Below, in pieces: positions 25,389-36,600 of a stretch of 64,000 nucleotides of DNA (positions within the stretch are counted from its first letter, which is position 1; every line of letters begins with the position of its first letter). This DNA comes from an uncultured Flavobacteriales bacterium (lineage in GTDB: Bacteria; Bacteroidota; Bacteroidia; Flavobacteriales_D; Crocinitomicaceae), in contig CAJXJK010000013.1 of the NCBI GenBank assembly GCA_913054135.1, positions 1-64,000 on the forward strand. Direction: 5' to 3'. Position numbers and translations under genes: made by a program. The notes under the pieces were generated by a model. That model was not told where the DNA came from and searched no databases. It saw only the letters and a program-made list of their open reading frames with translations.

Positions 25389-28300
25389 ATGAGATCCTTA
25401 CTTTTGATCGCCCTATTAAGCATTGGCGGAACCACATTTGCACAGTTTTCTAACGATCCTGCGACATTTCTAAAAGAAATTGACAAGAGGTTAACCGCGG
25501 CAGATAGAGTCAAAACGAAAGCTTTCATGGAGGAGTTTGAACCAAATTGGTTAACAAATTTCAGCTCTGAATATCAAAATAAAATAGTCAACACCTGTAA
25601 TCTTATTGAAGAAAAAAGAAGACCGGCATTTCCAGATATGTACGGATATCTGATATCCGCGCACTCATTTGTACTTACTGACCAACCCAAAGAAAGTTTT
25701 GAGACTTGGCATTCTACAATTGACGCACTGTTGAATAGTAAAAAGGTATCTCAATTTCAAAAGTTTATTAAAGTTTGTGAAGGCTTCTTTTCAGACGGAA
25801 CAATTTATGACGTGCCAAAATACGTCTGGCAAGTAAAGGGAGGTGAGTACACCTTCGTCTTTGAGAAAAACAGACCAAAAATTATATTTAAAAACTGTGA
25901 CCTTGCTTGCTATATGATGGATAGAAATGCAGGGAAAAAAGAAAACCCTTACTTCGATTCAATGGTAGTGAAAGGGACAAACGGAATTTTTGAACCGTTC
26001 ATTAATAAATGGACAGGAAGAAGTGGTAGAATGGATTGGGGAAGAACAGGGTTGGATCCAGCAAAGAATTACGCCGATATTACTGACTACATTCTCTCAA
26101 TGAAGCAAACAAAACTAGAATGTGACTCAGTTGAAGTACACACTGAGTATTACGACACACCTCTCTTTGGTGACTTCAAAGATATGGCGAAGTTGTACAA
26201 TAGAGAAACAGATAAAATATATCCTTCATTCACTTCTTACTCAAAGCAAGTGGTGCGTAAAAACATTTTGCCAGAGGTTGATTATGTTGGTGGATTTGCA
26301 TTGTCAGGAGCCGATTTCTCAGGGGTAGGTTACGATAAGAATCCAGCAAGTTTGGTGTTTTACCAAAACGGAAAACCCTTCGTTAAAGCATCAGCCTTGA
26401 GTTTCAAAGTGAATGATAAGGGAGCAAAATCAGTTGATTGCAAAGTGGTGATGTATCCAAATGAAGAAGATTCACTCTTTCATCCTGGTTTAACAATGAA
26501 TTACAAGGTAGGAGAAGATGGCAAAAATGTCTCTATGGAGTTAATGAGAGATAATAAAGGACTAGCTCAAGCACCTTTTAAAGATTCTTATCACGGTTTA
26601 GATATGTATGTAGACCGCATAATTTGGACAAAAGGTGACCCTAATTTAGATTTAACGTGGCATAGAAATTCGCCAAGAAAGTACGCAACTTTTGAATCTC
26701 AAAATTATTATTCTGAAAGAGTTTACAATAAGATTCAAGGAATGAATGCGAAGCACCCATTGGTTGCAATTTGGGATTACGCTTATAAATATGACCTTGA
26801 TGTTGTGCCTGTAAACAAAATATCAGGTGCAATGGGATTCACTAATGATCAAGCTATTCCAATTCTGCTTGACTTGGCTAACCAAGGTTTTATAACTTAT
26901 TCTTCAGCTAGAAAAGAAATTACACTTCAACCAAAATTGAAGAAATACATTGACGCAAGATCAGGAAAAAGCGATTATGACCATATCGTCTTTAACTGTA
27001 ATTTATTAGAGATTCCTGAAAAATCAGAAATTACACCTGACGGTAGAGAAGATAAAAGAGCGAAAGCTTTTAATGTCAGAGCTGATTCATTAAATAAAAG
27101 AAAATCTAAAGTTCAAAATTTTGGATATTTCAACTTAACATCAATGGATCTTTCTCTAAATGAAGTAGATCCAATTCAAATTTCTCCAACACAAAAAACG
27201 GTCATCTTCCCTTCAAAAGGAGAGTTGTTGGTTAAGCAAAATCTTGATTTCATTTTTGAAGGAGCCGTTAGCTCAGGTAAATTAGAAGTTTACCTAAAGG
27301 AAGGGTCTTTTGATTATGAGAAATTTAGAATTAATTTAATGGAGGTGGACGCGGCCTTATTTAGAGTTCGACCAATATTCGGAGGAGAAGGCTTGATTCC
27401 TATGTACTCGCATTTTGAAGGTCTAAAAGGTTATATAGCGGTTGATGATACAACTAATAGATCAGGTCGTAAGAAGAAAAGATTCCATAAGTACCCAATA
27501 CTTCACGTTTCAGAAGATTCTTATGTTTTCTATGACCAAAGTTATGTTTACGAAAGTGTTTATGATTCAGCTGATTTCTACTTTAAATGTGATCCTTTTG
27601 TGTTTGATAGTTTGGACGACTTCAAAGAAGAAACCATGGCAATCAAAGGTGAATTTAGGTCGGCCGGAATTTTCCCAACATTTAAAGAAGAGTTGAGAAT
27701 TCAAGAAGATTATTCTTTTGGGTTCAAAACACAAGCTCCCGAATCAGGATTTGATTTTTATGGGGATTATGCAAAGTTTGACAATGAAATTAAATTAAGT
27801 AATGAAGGGCTTCGTGGAGCAGGTCAAATTGATTTCATGACTTCGTCTTCCGTATCTGAAAACTTTATCTTTTTCCCTGATTCAACAATGGGAATGTCTA
27901 AATACACGAATAAAGGACAGACCAAGGATGAAGGAATGGAGGTTCCTGATGTAGTTGGTAATGGCGTGATGGTCACCTTTGTACCTAAAGATGAAATACT
28001 TAAAGCAAGAGCAGTGAGAGAACCTTTAAAGTTCTTTAACGGCGAGGCTGAAATGAAAGGAATAACTTATCTGACTAAGAAAGAAATGACAGGTAGAGGT
28101 TTGATGTATTTCAAAGAGGCTGAGTTGGGTTCTAGAAAATTCAATTATGGTCGTTGGGTAATTGATGCTGATACTTCTGATTTTAATCTCTTAGGAGTAG
28201 GGAAGCCTGAACCTGGAGTTGAGAATCCGCTTGACTTTAATTCAACAAATTTGAACGCTCATGTTGACTTCAAAGAGCGAAAAGGTGAGTTCAAATCTAA

Positions 28301-30017
28301 TGACGGAACCACGATTGTAGAGTTCCCTAAAAATCAATATATCTGTTATATGGATATGTTCACATGGTTGATGGATAATGATGAAGTTGAACTCTCTAAG
28401 TCAGGAGCAGATATCAATATTGATGCCGGTGGATTGGATTTAGCTGGATCAAACTTCTTCTCAATTCATCCTGACCAAGACTCCCTTAACTTTAGGGCTC
28501 CAAAAGCAAAATTTGTATTAAAAGAGAATGTCATTTATTGTGACAAGGTTGAGTTTGTAGATGTTGCAGATGCCAGAATATTCCCTCCAGACAACAAACT
28601 GACTATTCGTAAAAAAGCCAAAATGGATGACCTTGAAGGGGCTGAGATTTTAGCCAATTCTGTGACTAAGTATCATAAGATTACCGAAGCACATGTGAGC
28701 ATCAAAGCACGTAAAAAGTACCAAGCCTCTGGTAAGTATCCATACATAGATAGTAAAGGTGAAGAGCAGATTATATTCTTTGCTGACATCCAACCTGATA
28801 CCTTATTGCAAACAAGAGCGAAAGGTGAAATTGATGAAGACAAAAACTTCCACCTCAGTGATAGATTTGATTTTTATGGCGGCGTAGAATTAGCAGCATC
28901 TGATCAGTTTTTGACTTTTGATGGAGCAACCCGAATTAATCATGATTGTGATGAGTTTGCTAAAAACTGGTTGAAGTTTAGAACAGAAGTTGATCCAAAT
29001 AATATTCAGATTCCAGTTTCTACTGAAATGCAGGATTTAGAAGGGAACGCTATTGCAGTTGGATTGGTTAGAAGAAACGCAGCCGATATGGATGACATCA
29101 AGGTTTATCCAGCATTTTTATCTGCTCTTGATAGTGTGGGAGATTATACAATGTTTACGGCTTCAGGAGTGTTGAATTATAATGAAGACGCAAAAGAGTT
29201 TAGAATTGCGAGTCCTGAGAAGTTGATTAACAGAGCTGAAAAAGGAAATTACATCTCTCTTCATATTGAAAGTTGTGGTATGGAAGGGGATGGACAAATT
29301 GATATGGCCCTGAATTTACCTGACGTTGAGTTCAAACCATACGGAGTTGTAGGTTATGATGCGTCTACTAAAAAGACGACAATGAACTTAACGGGTGGTC
29401 TTGAATTCTATATGGATAAGAAAGTGATAGATCTGGTGACAGAAGATATCAAGGCAACTGAAGGTTTAGGTGCAATTGATTTTGATCGAACGACCCTGAA
29501 ACAAGCTGTAACCGAATTGGTTTCTAAAGAGGAGGCTGAGAATATGCAAGAGCAATATACCATTGATGGTGCCTCTTCGATTAAGAAGTTACCAAAAGAA
29601 ATGGCAACTGCACCAATGTATTTCTCAAATCTGAGATTAGAATGGAATGATAGAGCAAGAGGCTTTATTTCTAAACCAATAACTGGTTTAGTTTCAACAT
29701 TTGGAGATCCACTTTTTAAAGATTTCACTTTGCGTTGGGCAGTACAATATTCAGTTGAAGGTGGTAACATTGGAACGAAAATGGGATACCTAGTTGAGCT
29801 TCCAGGAACTCAAGATGGACCTCCAGGAAATTATTATTTCTTCGGATTTGAAAGACGTAAAAACATCACAATGGTGCAAATTACATCTTCAAATAAAGAG
29901 TTACAAAACTACATTGTTGAGCTAAAAGACGATAAGAAAAAGGTGAAGAAATTGAATTTTGATTTAAGAACAAAATCTGATAAAATGATTACGTTCAAAG
30001 GTTTATTTGGTGAATAA
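25389..30017 (+). CDS. Large exported protein of unknown function (1542 aa)
   Basis: Not recognised. It has a signal peptide (MRSLLLIALLSIGGTTFA, then QFSND) and no later membrane segment. The first 540 residues look mixed helical/strand and aromatic-rich (KGGEYTFVFEKNRPKIIF, KNCDLACYMMDRN). The rest is a long run of short beta strands, with recurring patterns of the form G-x-A-x-(M/I)-x-G, such as NGEAEMKGITYL and RGLMYFKEAELGS, suggestive of an elongated beta structure. There is no T9SS sorting domain. It is followed one base later by the TPR gene and then the giant PorE-like gene, so an envelope role is likely. Confidence 0.7.
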   Translation: MRSLLLIALLSIGGTTFAQFSNDPATFLKEIDKRLTAADRVKTKAFMEEFEPNWLTNFSSEYQNKIVNTCNLIEEKRRPAFPDMYGYLISAHSFVLTDQPKESFETWHSTIDALLNSKKVSQFQKFIKVCEGFFSDGTIYDVPKYVWQVKGGEYTFVFEKNRPKIIFKNCDLACYMMDRNAGKKENPYFDSMVVKGTNGIFEPFINKWTGRSGRMDWGRTGLDPAKNYADITDYILSMKQTKLECDSVEVHTEYYDTPLFGDFKDMAKLYNRETDKIYPSFTSYSKQVVRKNILPEVDYVGGFALSGADFSGVGYDKNPASLVFYQNGKPFVKASALSFKVNDKGAKSVDCKVVMYPNEEDSLFHPGLTMNYKVGEDGKNVSMELMRDNKGLAQAPFKDSYHGLDMYVDRIIWTKGDPNLDLTWHRNSPRKYATFESQNYYSERVYNKIQGMNAKHPLVAIWDYAYKYDLDVVPVNKISGAMGFTNDQAIPILLDLANQGFITYSSARKEITLQPKLKKYIDARSGKSDYDHIVFNCNLLEIPEKSEITPDGREDKRAKAFNVRADSLNKRKSKVQNFGYFNLTSMDLSLNEVDPIQISPTQKTVIFPSKGELLVKQNLDFIFEGAVSSGKLEVYLKEGSFDYEKFRINLMEVDAALFRVRPIFGGEGLIPMYSHFEGLKGYIAVDDTTNRSGRKKKRFHKYPILHVSEDSYVFYDQSYVYESVYDSADFYFKCDPFVFDSLDDFKEETMAIKGEFRSAGIFPTFKEELRIQEDYSFGFKTQAPESGFDFYGDYAKFDNEIKLSNEGLRGAGQIDFMTSSSVSENFIFFPDSTMGMSKYTNKGQTKDEGMEVPDVVGNGVMVTFVPKDEILKARAVREPLKFFNGEAEMKGITYLTKKEMTGRGLMYFKEAELGSRKFNYGRWVIDADTSDFNLLGVGKPEPGVENPLDFNSTNLNAHVDFKERKGEFKSNDGTTIVEFPKNQYICYMDMFTWLMDNDEVELSKSGADINIDAGGLDLAGSNFFSIHPDQDSLNFRAPKAKFVLKENVIYCDKVEFVDVADARIFPPDNKLTIRKKAKMDDLEGAEILANSVTKYHKITEAHVSIKARKKYQASGKYPYIDSKGEEQIIFFADIQPDTLLQTRAKGEIDEDKNFHLSDRFDFYGGVELAASDQFLTFDGATRINHDCDEFAKNWLKFRTEVDPNNIQIPVSTEMQDLEGNAIAVGLVRRNAADMDDIKVYPAFLSALDSVGDYTMFTASGVLNYNEDAKEFRIASPEKLINRAEKGNYISLHIESCGMEGDGQIDMALNLPDVEFKPYGVVGYDASTKKTTMNLTGGLEFYMDKKVIDLVTEDIKATEGLGAIDFDRTTLKQAVTELVSKEEAENMQEQYTIDGASSIKKLPKEMATAPMYFSNLRLEWNDRARGFISKPITGLVSTFGDPLFKDFTLRWAVQYSVEGGNIGTKMGYLVELPGTQDGPPGNYYFFGFERRKNITMVQITSSNKELQNYIVELKDDKKKVKKLNFDLRTKSDKMITFKGLFGE

Positions 30018-30018
30018 T

Positions 30019-30447
30019 ATGAGGTCATTTTTTGTCATATTTTTACTTTTAATTCCCTTTTTTGGATCTGCTCAAGATTTTAAAAAGGAACTGAAAGAAG
30101 CTAATAAATTATTCAAGTCACAGGAGTATTCGGCAGCTCAAAAAAAGTATAAGAAATTATTAGATATTAAGCCTGCAGATGTCGATTTAGCCTACAAGTA
30201 CGGGGCATGTGTTGTAATGACGAATCCAGATAACGAACAGGCGTTAAAATACTTGAAACATGCTGAGAAGAGCGGTAAATCTGATAAGGAAATTGCCTTT
30301 TTTATGGGTAAGGCCTATGAAAACAATAAAGACTATGCGAATGCAATTGTCTACTACGAGCGTTTCATGGCGGTTGCAGACAAAGAACAACTCAAAAATT
30401 TGAAGGTGAAAAAGTGTATAAAGAGCTGTAAAAAAATGCTCAAATAG
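30019..30447 (+). CDS. Small exported TPR protein
   Basis: 142-residue protein. The ATG at 30019 is chosen: it gives a signal peptide (MRSFFVIFLLLIPFFGSAQ) and starts one base after the preceding stop; the ATG at 30007 would overlap that gene. The mature part is about three TPR-like helical hairpins (KLFKSQEYSAAQKKYKKLL, YGACVVMTNPDNEQALKYL, GKAYENNKDYANAIVYYERF). The layout matches the N-terminal TPR module of the giant protein that follows, of which it may be a detached copy. It probably mediates protein binding in the periplasm. Confidence 0.8.
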   Translation: MRSFFVIFLLLIPFFGSAQDFKKELKEANKLFKSQEYSAAQKKYKKLLDIKPADVDLAYKYGACVVMTNPDNEQALKYLKHAEKSGKSDKEIAFFMGKAYENNKDYANAIVYYERFMAVADKEQLKNLKVKKCIKSCKKMLK

Positions 30448-30619
30448 CGCTTTACTAAAAAACGCCCATAATTCACCCAAAAAATCCCTGATTTAATAGG
30501 TTTTAGGCTTAGGTTTTTGCTATTTTGTATTCGGTTTTCAAGAAAAATGAACCTTTCTTGATAAAAATCGTACTAAATCATAAGTATGATACGCGCATGC
30601 GTGTGTTTGCTCCTTAGTT

Positions 30620-33600
30620 TTGAGACTGTTTTTAAAGTCCATATCATTTTTAATGCTGTTCATTTTGAGCAGTACGTCTGCTATGGGGCAAGATACCCCT
30701 GAAGAAATCAAGAAAGAAGCTGATAAGCTTTTCGACCAAGGTCTTTATGTAGAAGCCTTCGAACTTTACAACAAAGTAACCGGAAAATATAGCCGTCAAC
30801 ATGACTGGAATTTTAAGTACGGTTCAACTTCCTTATTTGCTGAGCACGATAAAACGAAGTCCATTGATAAGTTGAAGTACGCCGTCTCAAACCCAAGCAT
30901 TGACAAAAGAGCTTATTATTTTTTAGGTCGTGCTTACCATCTCAATTATCAATTTAAAGAAGCTGAAAAGTATTACAATAAGTTTAAAAATGAGGCTTCC
31001 TCTAGTCAACTCAAAGAGTTTGATGTTGACGCACAGCTTAACGCATGTCGTTTCGGTAGAAAGTTGTTGAGCAATGTGACCGACATGATTGTCATGGAGA
31101 AACGAGAAATTGGAGAGGATGCCTTCTACGATTTGTATGACATGTCTGAGATTGGTGGAAAGATTCTAGTTACTGACAGGTTCGGAACTAAGTATGACGA
31201 GAAGCAAGGGCATAGATCAGTCATTCATTTTCCGGCAAATTCACCAAACGTATTTTATTCAAGTTATGGAGAAGATGGTTCTACCGGGCTTGATATCTAC
31301 CAAAAGAAAAAATTGCCCGATGGCAGCTACTCTTTACCTCAAAAGGTTAGGGGACAAGTAAATTCGAGTAAAGATGATGCCTACGCATACATGCATCCAA
31401 ACGGCAAATACCTTTACTTCTGTTCAAAAGGTCATAACTCAATGGGAGGATATGATGTCTTCAGATCAGAATATGATCCAAAGAAAGATTCTTTTGGACC
31501 TCCTGAGAATTTAGATTTTGCCATCTCATCTCCTGATGATGATATCATGTATGTGGTTGATAAAGAAGATAAGGTAGCCTACTTCGCATCTGCAAGAGAG
31601 AGTATGGATAACAAGCTTTTCGTTTATAGCGTGAGGGTTGAAAGAATCAAAATGCAAATTGCAGCTATCAAAGGTAAGTTCGTTAACTCGGTGGTGCCAG
31701 GCAACAAGGAGATTACAATTGAAATTGAAGATTTTTCTTCAGGAACTCAAATAGGAACTTTCAATTCAAAGGCAAGTAATGGAGATTTCTTTATCACATT
31801 TCCAAAAGGAGGAAAGTATAAATACTTTGTTACCGTCAAAGGTTCTGATGTGACACATTATGCTGTTGTTGATGTTCCTTTATTACAAGAATTAAGACCA
31901 CTTAAACAGCAAATCACTTTGACAAGAACTGATGATGGTGAATTGGAATTATTGATTGATAATAAGTTTGATGAAGAGTTTGATGATCCGGTTACTGTGA
32001 TGGCTCAAATTTATCGAGAGCTCTCTAAACTTCAACCTAATGCTGAAAACTTCAACCTTGATTCTCTTAATGACCAAAGAGCTACTGATCAAATTTTTGT
32101 CGATAACGGATTGAACCAATTCTCTACTCAAGATGATGTTCAAAAGACTGTTGAAGACAAGATTGAAGATCTTAAAATGGATTTAGCTGAAGACGAGGAA
32201 AACGCAAACATAGCATTCAATCTTGCCAATGAGAAAAGTGATCAAGCCAATGAAAAGATGATAGAGCTTAATAAGATCATGGATGAGGCCGACAATTCAA
32301 ATGACCCAACTGAGAAAAAGAAATTGTACGAAGATGCCTTTAAACTCAAAAATGATATTGAAACCCTAAATGATGATGCAAAAAACCTAGTTGAATTAGG
32401 GAATGAATTAACGATTTCGGCTACTAACAGAAAAATTGAAGTTGACAAAGGAGAGAAAGTACTGGACGAAATTAAAGCTGTTCCTGACGGAGATAAAGAA
32501 GCTCTTGCTGCAGAGGTGAATAAAAACACTGATTTCTTCTCTGAACACGTTAAAGACAGAAGTATCAAACCAGATCTTATTGAAGAAATCCTTTCATCTG
32601 GTAATGATAGAACCAAAGAGGCGAACAAGCTGAACAATGATATTACAACACTTCAAGGTGACAAAAAGACGCTTGAAAAGAACAAGAAAATCTTAGAAGA
32701 TAAGCTGGCAAATACCAAGAAGAAGAAAGATCAAGAAGTCATTGAAGATCAAATTCTAGAAATCGAATCTGAAATCAGTGCGGTAGATGAAAAACTTAAC
32801 AACAAACAAAAGAAGTATACAGAAATAGTAACGGCCGACACTGGAACGGATAAGTTAATTACTGTGGCAACTGAAGTGGGAGATGATAAGTATGACGGTT
32901 CAACTTATGCTAATGAATTGTCTGATGCTGATAAGTCGAGCATCTCACAAAAGGTTAAGGATAACGATTTAACAAACAGTATTGCAGCAATTGATGAAAC
33001 ACTTCAAGAAAATGGGGCAGGTAACAAAGTTGACCTTTTTGCATCTGATGAAAACAGAAAAAAATATAGTCTAGAAGAGTGGACAGAAGAGATTGACAAA
33101 GAAATTAGAGACTTAAAAGCAGATTTAAATACTGCCTCTCCTGACAGAAAAGAACGAATTCTTGAAGAGATTAAAGATTACGAAGATCTAAAAGATCAAA
33201 AGGAGGCAGAGCTAGGCGGAACTATTGTTGGTCCGCAAGACATAGTTGCTGACGTTGAGGTAAATGAGATTATTCCAGATTTTGAAGACAAGAAAAAAGA
33301 TATCAATGAAATCACAGATGAAGGTGAAAGAACGAAAGCCAATCTTAGGCTTAATCAAGAACTGAAAGATGAGATTCAAGACGAAAAAAATAAGCTCAAT
33401 GATTTAGCAAATCAATATCCAGATAACGATAACATCAAAGACAGATTGAAGAATCTTCAAGAAATTGAAGATGAAATTGACAATGAGATTAAAGATGACC
33501 AAGATTGGTTGAAAGCAAATGATTCAGAGATTAAAGATCCTGAAGATATTGTTGCCGACTTTGATGATGATTATCAAAATAAAGTCAATAAGATTTATGA

Positions 33601-36600
33601 GATTGAAGACGAAGATGAACGCAAAAATGCAATGCGAAATCTGAATGGTGAAATTGTTGATGGCGCGAATGAAAGAATCCAAGACCTTAATGCAATTCTT
33701 GAAAATGACCCTGATAATGATGACGCTAAGAGAGAAAGAGATGAGCTTGTTGAATTTAAAGATGATCTAGAAAATAACCTTGATAAACCATTGGTTGATC
33801 CTGTAGTTATTGATGTTGATAATTTGAATGTCAAAGTTGAACCGGACGAATTGGTAGATGACTATGATAAAAAACTGAATGAGATCAATGAGATTGATGA
33901 TGAGTTCGGCAGAAGGAAAAAACAGAATGAGCTATACGAAGAGCTATTAGATAAAACTAGAAATGAAATCAAGCAATTGACAAAATTAGCTGATGAGAAT
34001 CCGGGGAACAAAGACATCCAAAAAAGGCTAACGAATCTTAAAAAGTTAGATGACAAATTGAACGGCGACATTGTTAAGAATGATGATTGGCTCAAAGATA
34101 ATCCTCAGTCTGATGGGACTACAGAACTTGCTGAAGTTCAAGATATCAATCCTTCTTATGAAAATAGGATGACAGAGATTAATGATATCGGAGATGAAAA
34201 GGATAAGAATAAAGCAATTCGAGAATTGAATGATGAGACTATTGAAGCCATTGACAATAGAATTAACATCATTGATCAAGAATTGAAAGATGATCCAAAC
34301 CGTCCTAACTATAGAGAATTAGAAGATGAAAAGGATAAGCTTAATAATCTCAAAAAGCAGATTGAAGATAATCCTGAAGATCCAATCGTGAAAGGTCAAG
34401 AAATAGCAGCAATCGAAACTTCACCTTCAGTAGATGATATCTTACCAAATTATCAAGCTGACATGGCTGCTATCAATGAAAGCGGAGATGAAGAGTTAGA
34501 AAAAGAGCAGAATAAGATTAATCTTAATAATAGATTGATTTCTAAAATTGATCAGGAAATGAATAGGCTTGATCAATTAAAAGAAGACAAGCCAGATTTG
34601 GCTGATGATATTGAAAAGCGTCAAGATGTGCTGAGAAGCATTAAGTCTATTAAAGAAGATGATGTTAATGCAAGTCAAGACATTGTTGATGAACTGTCTT
34701 CCTCTGCAGGTTCAAGAGATCCAGCTGACTATAAGTTAGATGAAGACATAAGTGTTGAGGATATCTACCCTGAGTACGACACCGAACTATCTGAAATTGA
34801 AAATTCGTCAAGTTCTGAACTCGATCAAGAGAAAGATAAAATCAATTTGAATAACAGATTGATGAATAAAATTGACCGTCAAATCAAAGAGTTAAATGAA
34901 CTGAAAACTTCGAATCCTGACTTAGGAGATAAGATTGACAATAGAATACAAGATCTGTATAACATGAAAGATGCGACAACAGATAAGATTACTACTAGTC
35001 AAAAAATTGTGGATGACTTAGGAGGCTCTATTGGTACTGTTGAAATCAATGAAACCGTAAACGTTGAAGATATTGACCCTGATTATGAAGCTGAAATGGC
35101 AGAAATTAACAATTCAGCTAATCCAGAACTACAACAAGAAAAGGATAAAGTAAGCTTAACTAAAGAGTTCATTGATAGGATAGACAAAGAGATAAATCGT
35201 CTTATTGAAATGAAAAATGACCAACCTGAATTAGCCGATCAAATTGATAAGAGATTAGAAAATATTGGGAAGATGAGAATGGATAAGGCTTCTGAAGTTA
35301 GACGTGGAGAAGATAGAATTAGAGAGCTTGAACAAGTTTCTGATGTCGGGCCAGATACAACTGATACTACAAATACAAATCCTCTTGATATAAATGAAGA
35401 GGCGTCAATTAGTGAAATCTTCCCTTCTTATGAAGATGATTTAGATAACATCAATTTGGCCTTGCAAGATGACATTACTAAAGAGCAAAACAAAATCGCA
35501 ATCAACAAAACACTCATCAATAAGTTAGATGCTGAAATTGAGAAAATGAACGGTTTGAAATCTTCAAATCCTGAATCAGCTGATAAAATTGACAGAAGAA
35601 TTCAAAGTCTAAACAGCATTAAAGATGATACGCAATCTAAAATCAATTCTTCTCAAGAGATTGTTGATGCTGCCTTAGGTGAGCGTCCTGAAATTACAAT
35701 TGCATCATTAATGCCAAATTATGAAAGTGATATGGCTGAAATTAAATCTTCTGACGCAATTACTGAGAAAGATAGACTTGAAGGTGAAAACACATTGAAC
35801 AAGGCACTGATTAATGCAATCAACGATAAGATTGATGAATTACAAGAAGAGCTTGAAGAGAACCCAGTACAGGCAGATGCAATTTCAGATGAAATGTCAA
35901 AGCTTGAAGAGTTACAGGAGGCTAAAAGAAATGAAATTTCAGAGAACAATGACTTATTAGCGAGAATGGGTGGATCTTCAGACAGTGCTGACAATAAAAC
36001 GCCGATAGATGAATTAACACCTGATGATTACAACACTGAAATTGGTCAAGATGTTTTGGCTGATCACCAAGGCGATTTAGATGAAATCAAAGAGCTGAAA
36101 GATGAAATTGCTGGTTTAGAAGAAGACCTAGCAAACGCAACTTCAGATAAAGAGAAAAATAAAATTCAAGGTGATATTGATAAGCGCAAGTTGAAACTGG
36201 CTAGGGTACAAAACGAAGTGTTAACTGATCTAGGTCCTGCGAATCAAGCTGAGTATGTCAATGAGAAAGACGATTCTGAAATTGATGCGAAAACGGCCAC
36301 AGCCAACAATCCTGATGACGCCGATATCATTGCGGCGAATAGAGATTTGAAAGATGCTCAAACCCTAATGGATGAAGCAGCTGATTTGAGAGATCAAGCA
36401 GATGATGAAAAAGATCCACTCAAGGCAAACGACCTTTTGACTCAAGCAAACGATAAAGAACAAGAGGCTAGAAATAAAACTCAGCAAGCAACAAGAGTAT
36501 TTAAAACTGCTAGAGTTGTAGATAACTTTAATAAAGACCAATCAGAAGTAATAGTTGAGGTTCCAGAAAATCCTGAAGACAGAAAATCAACCAAATTGAA

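Noticed and set aside
29408-29770. 120-codon ORF antisense to the 1542-residue gene
   Set aside because: Lies wholly inside a long signal-peptide-bearing gene and shows no protein features.
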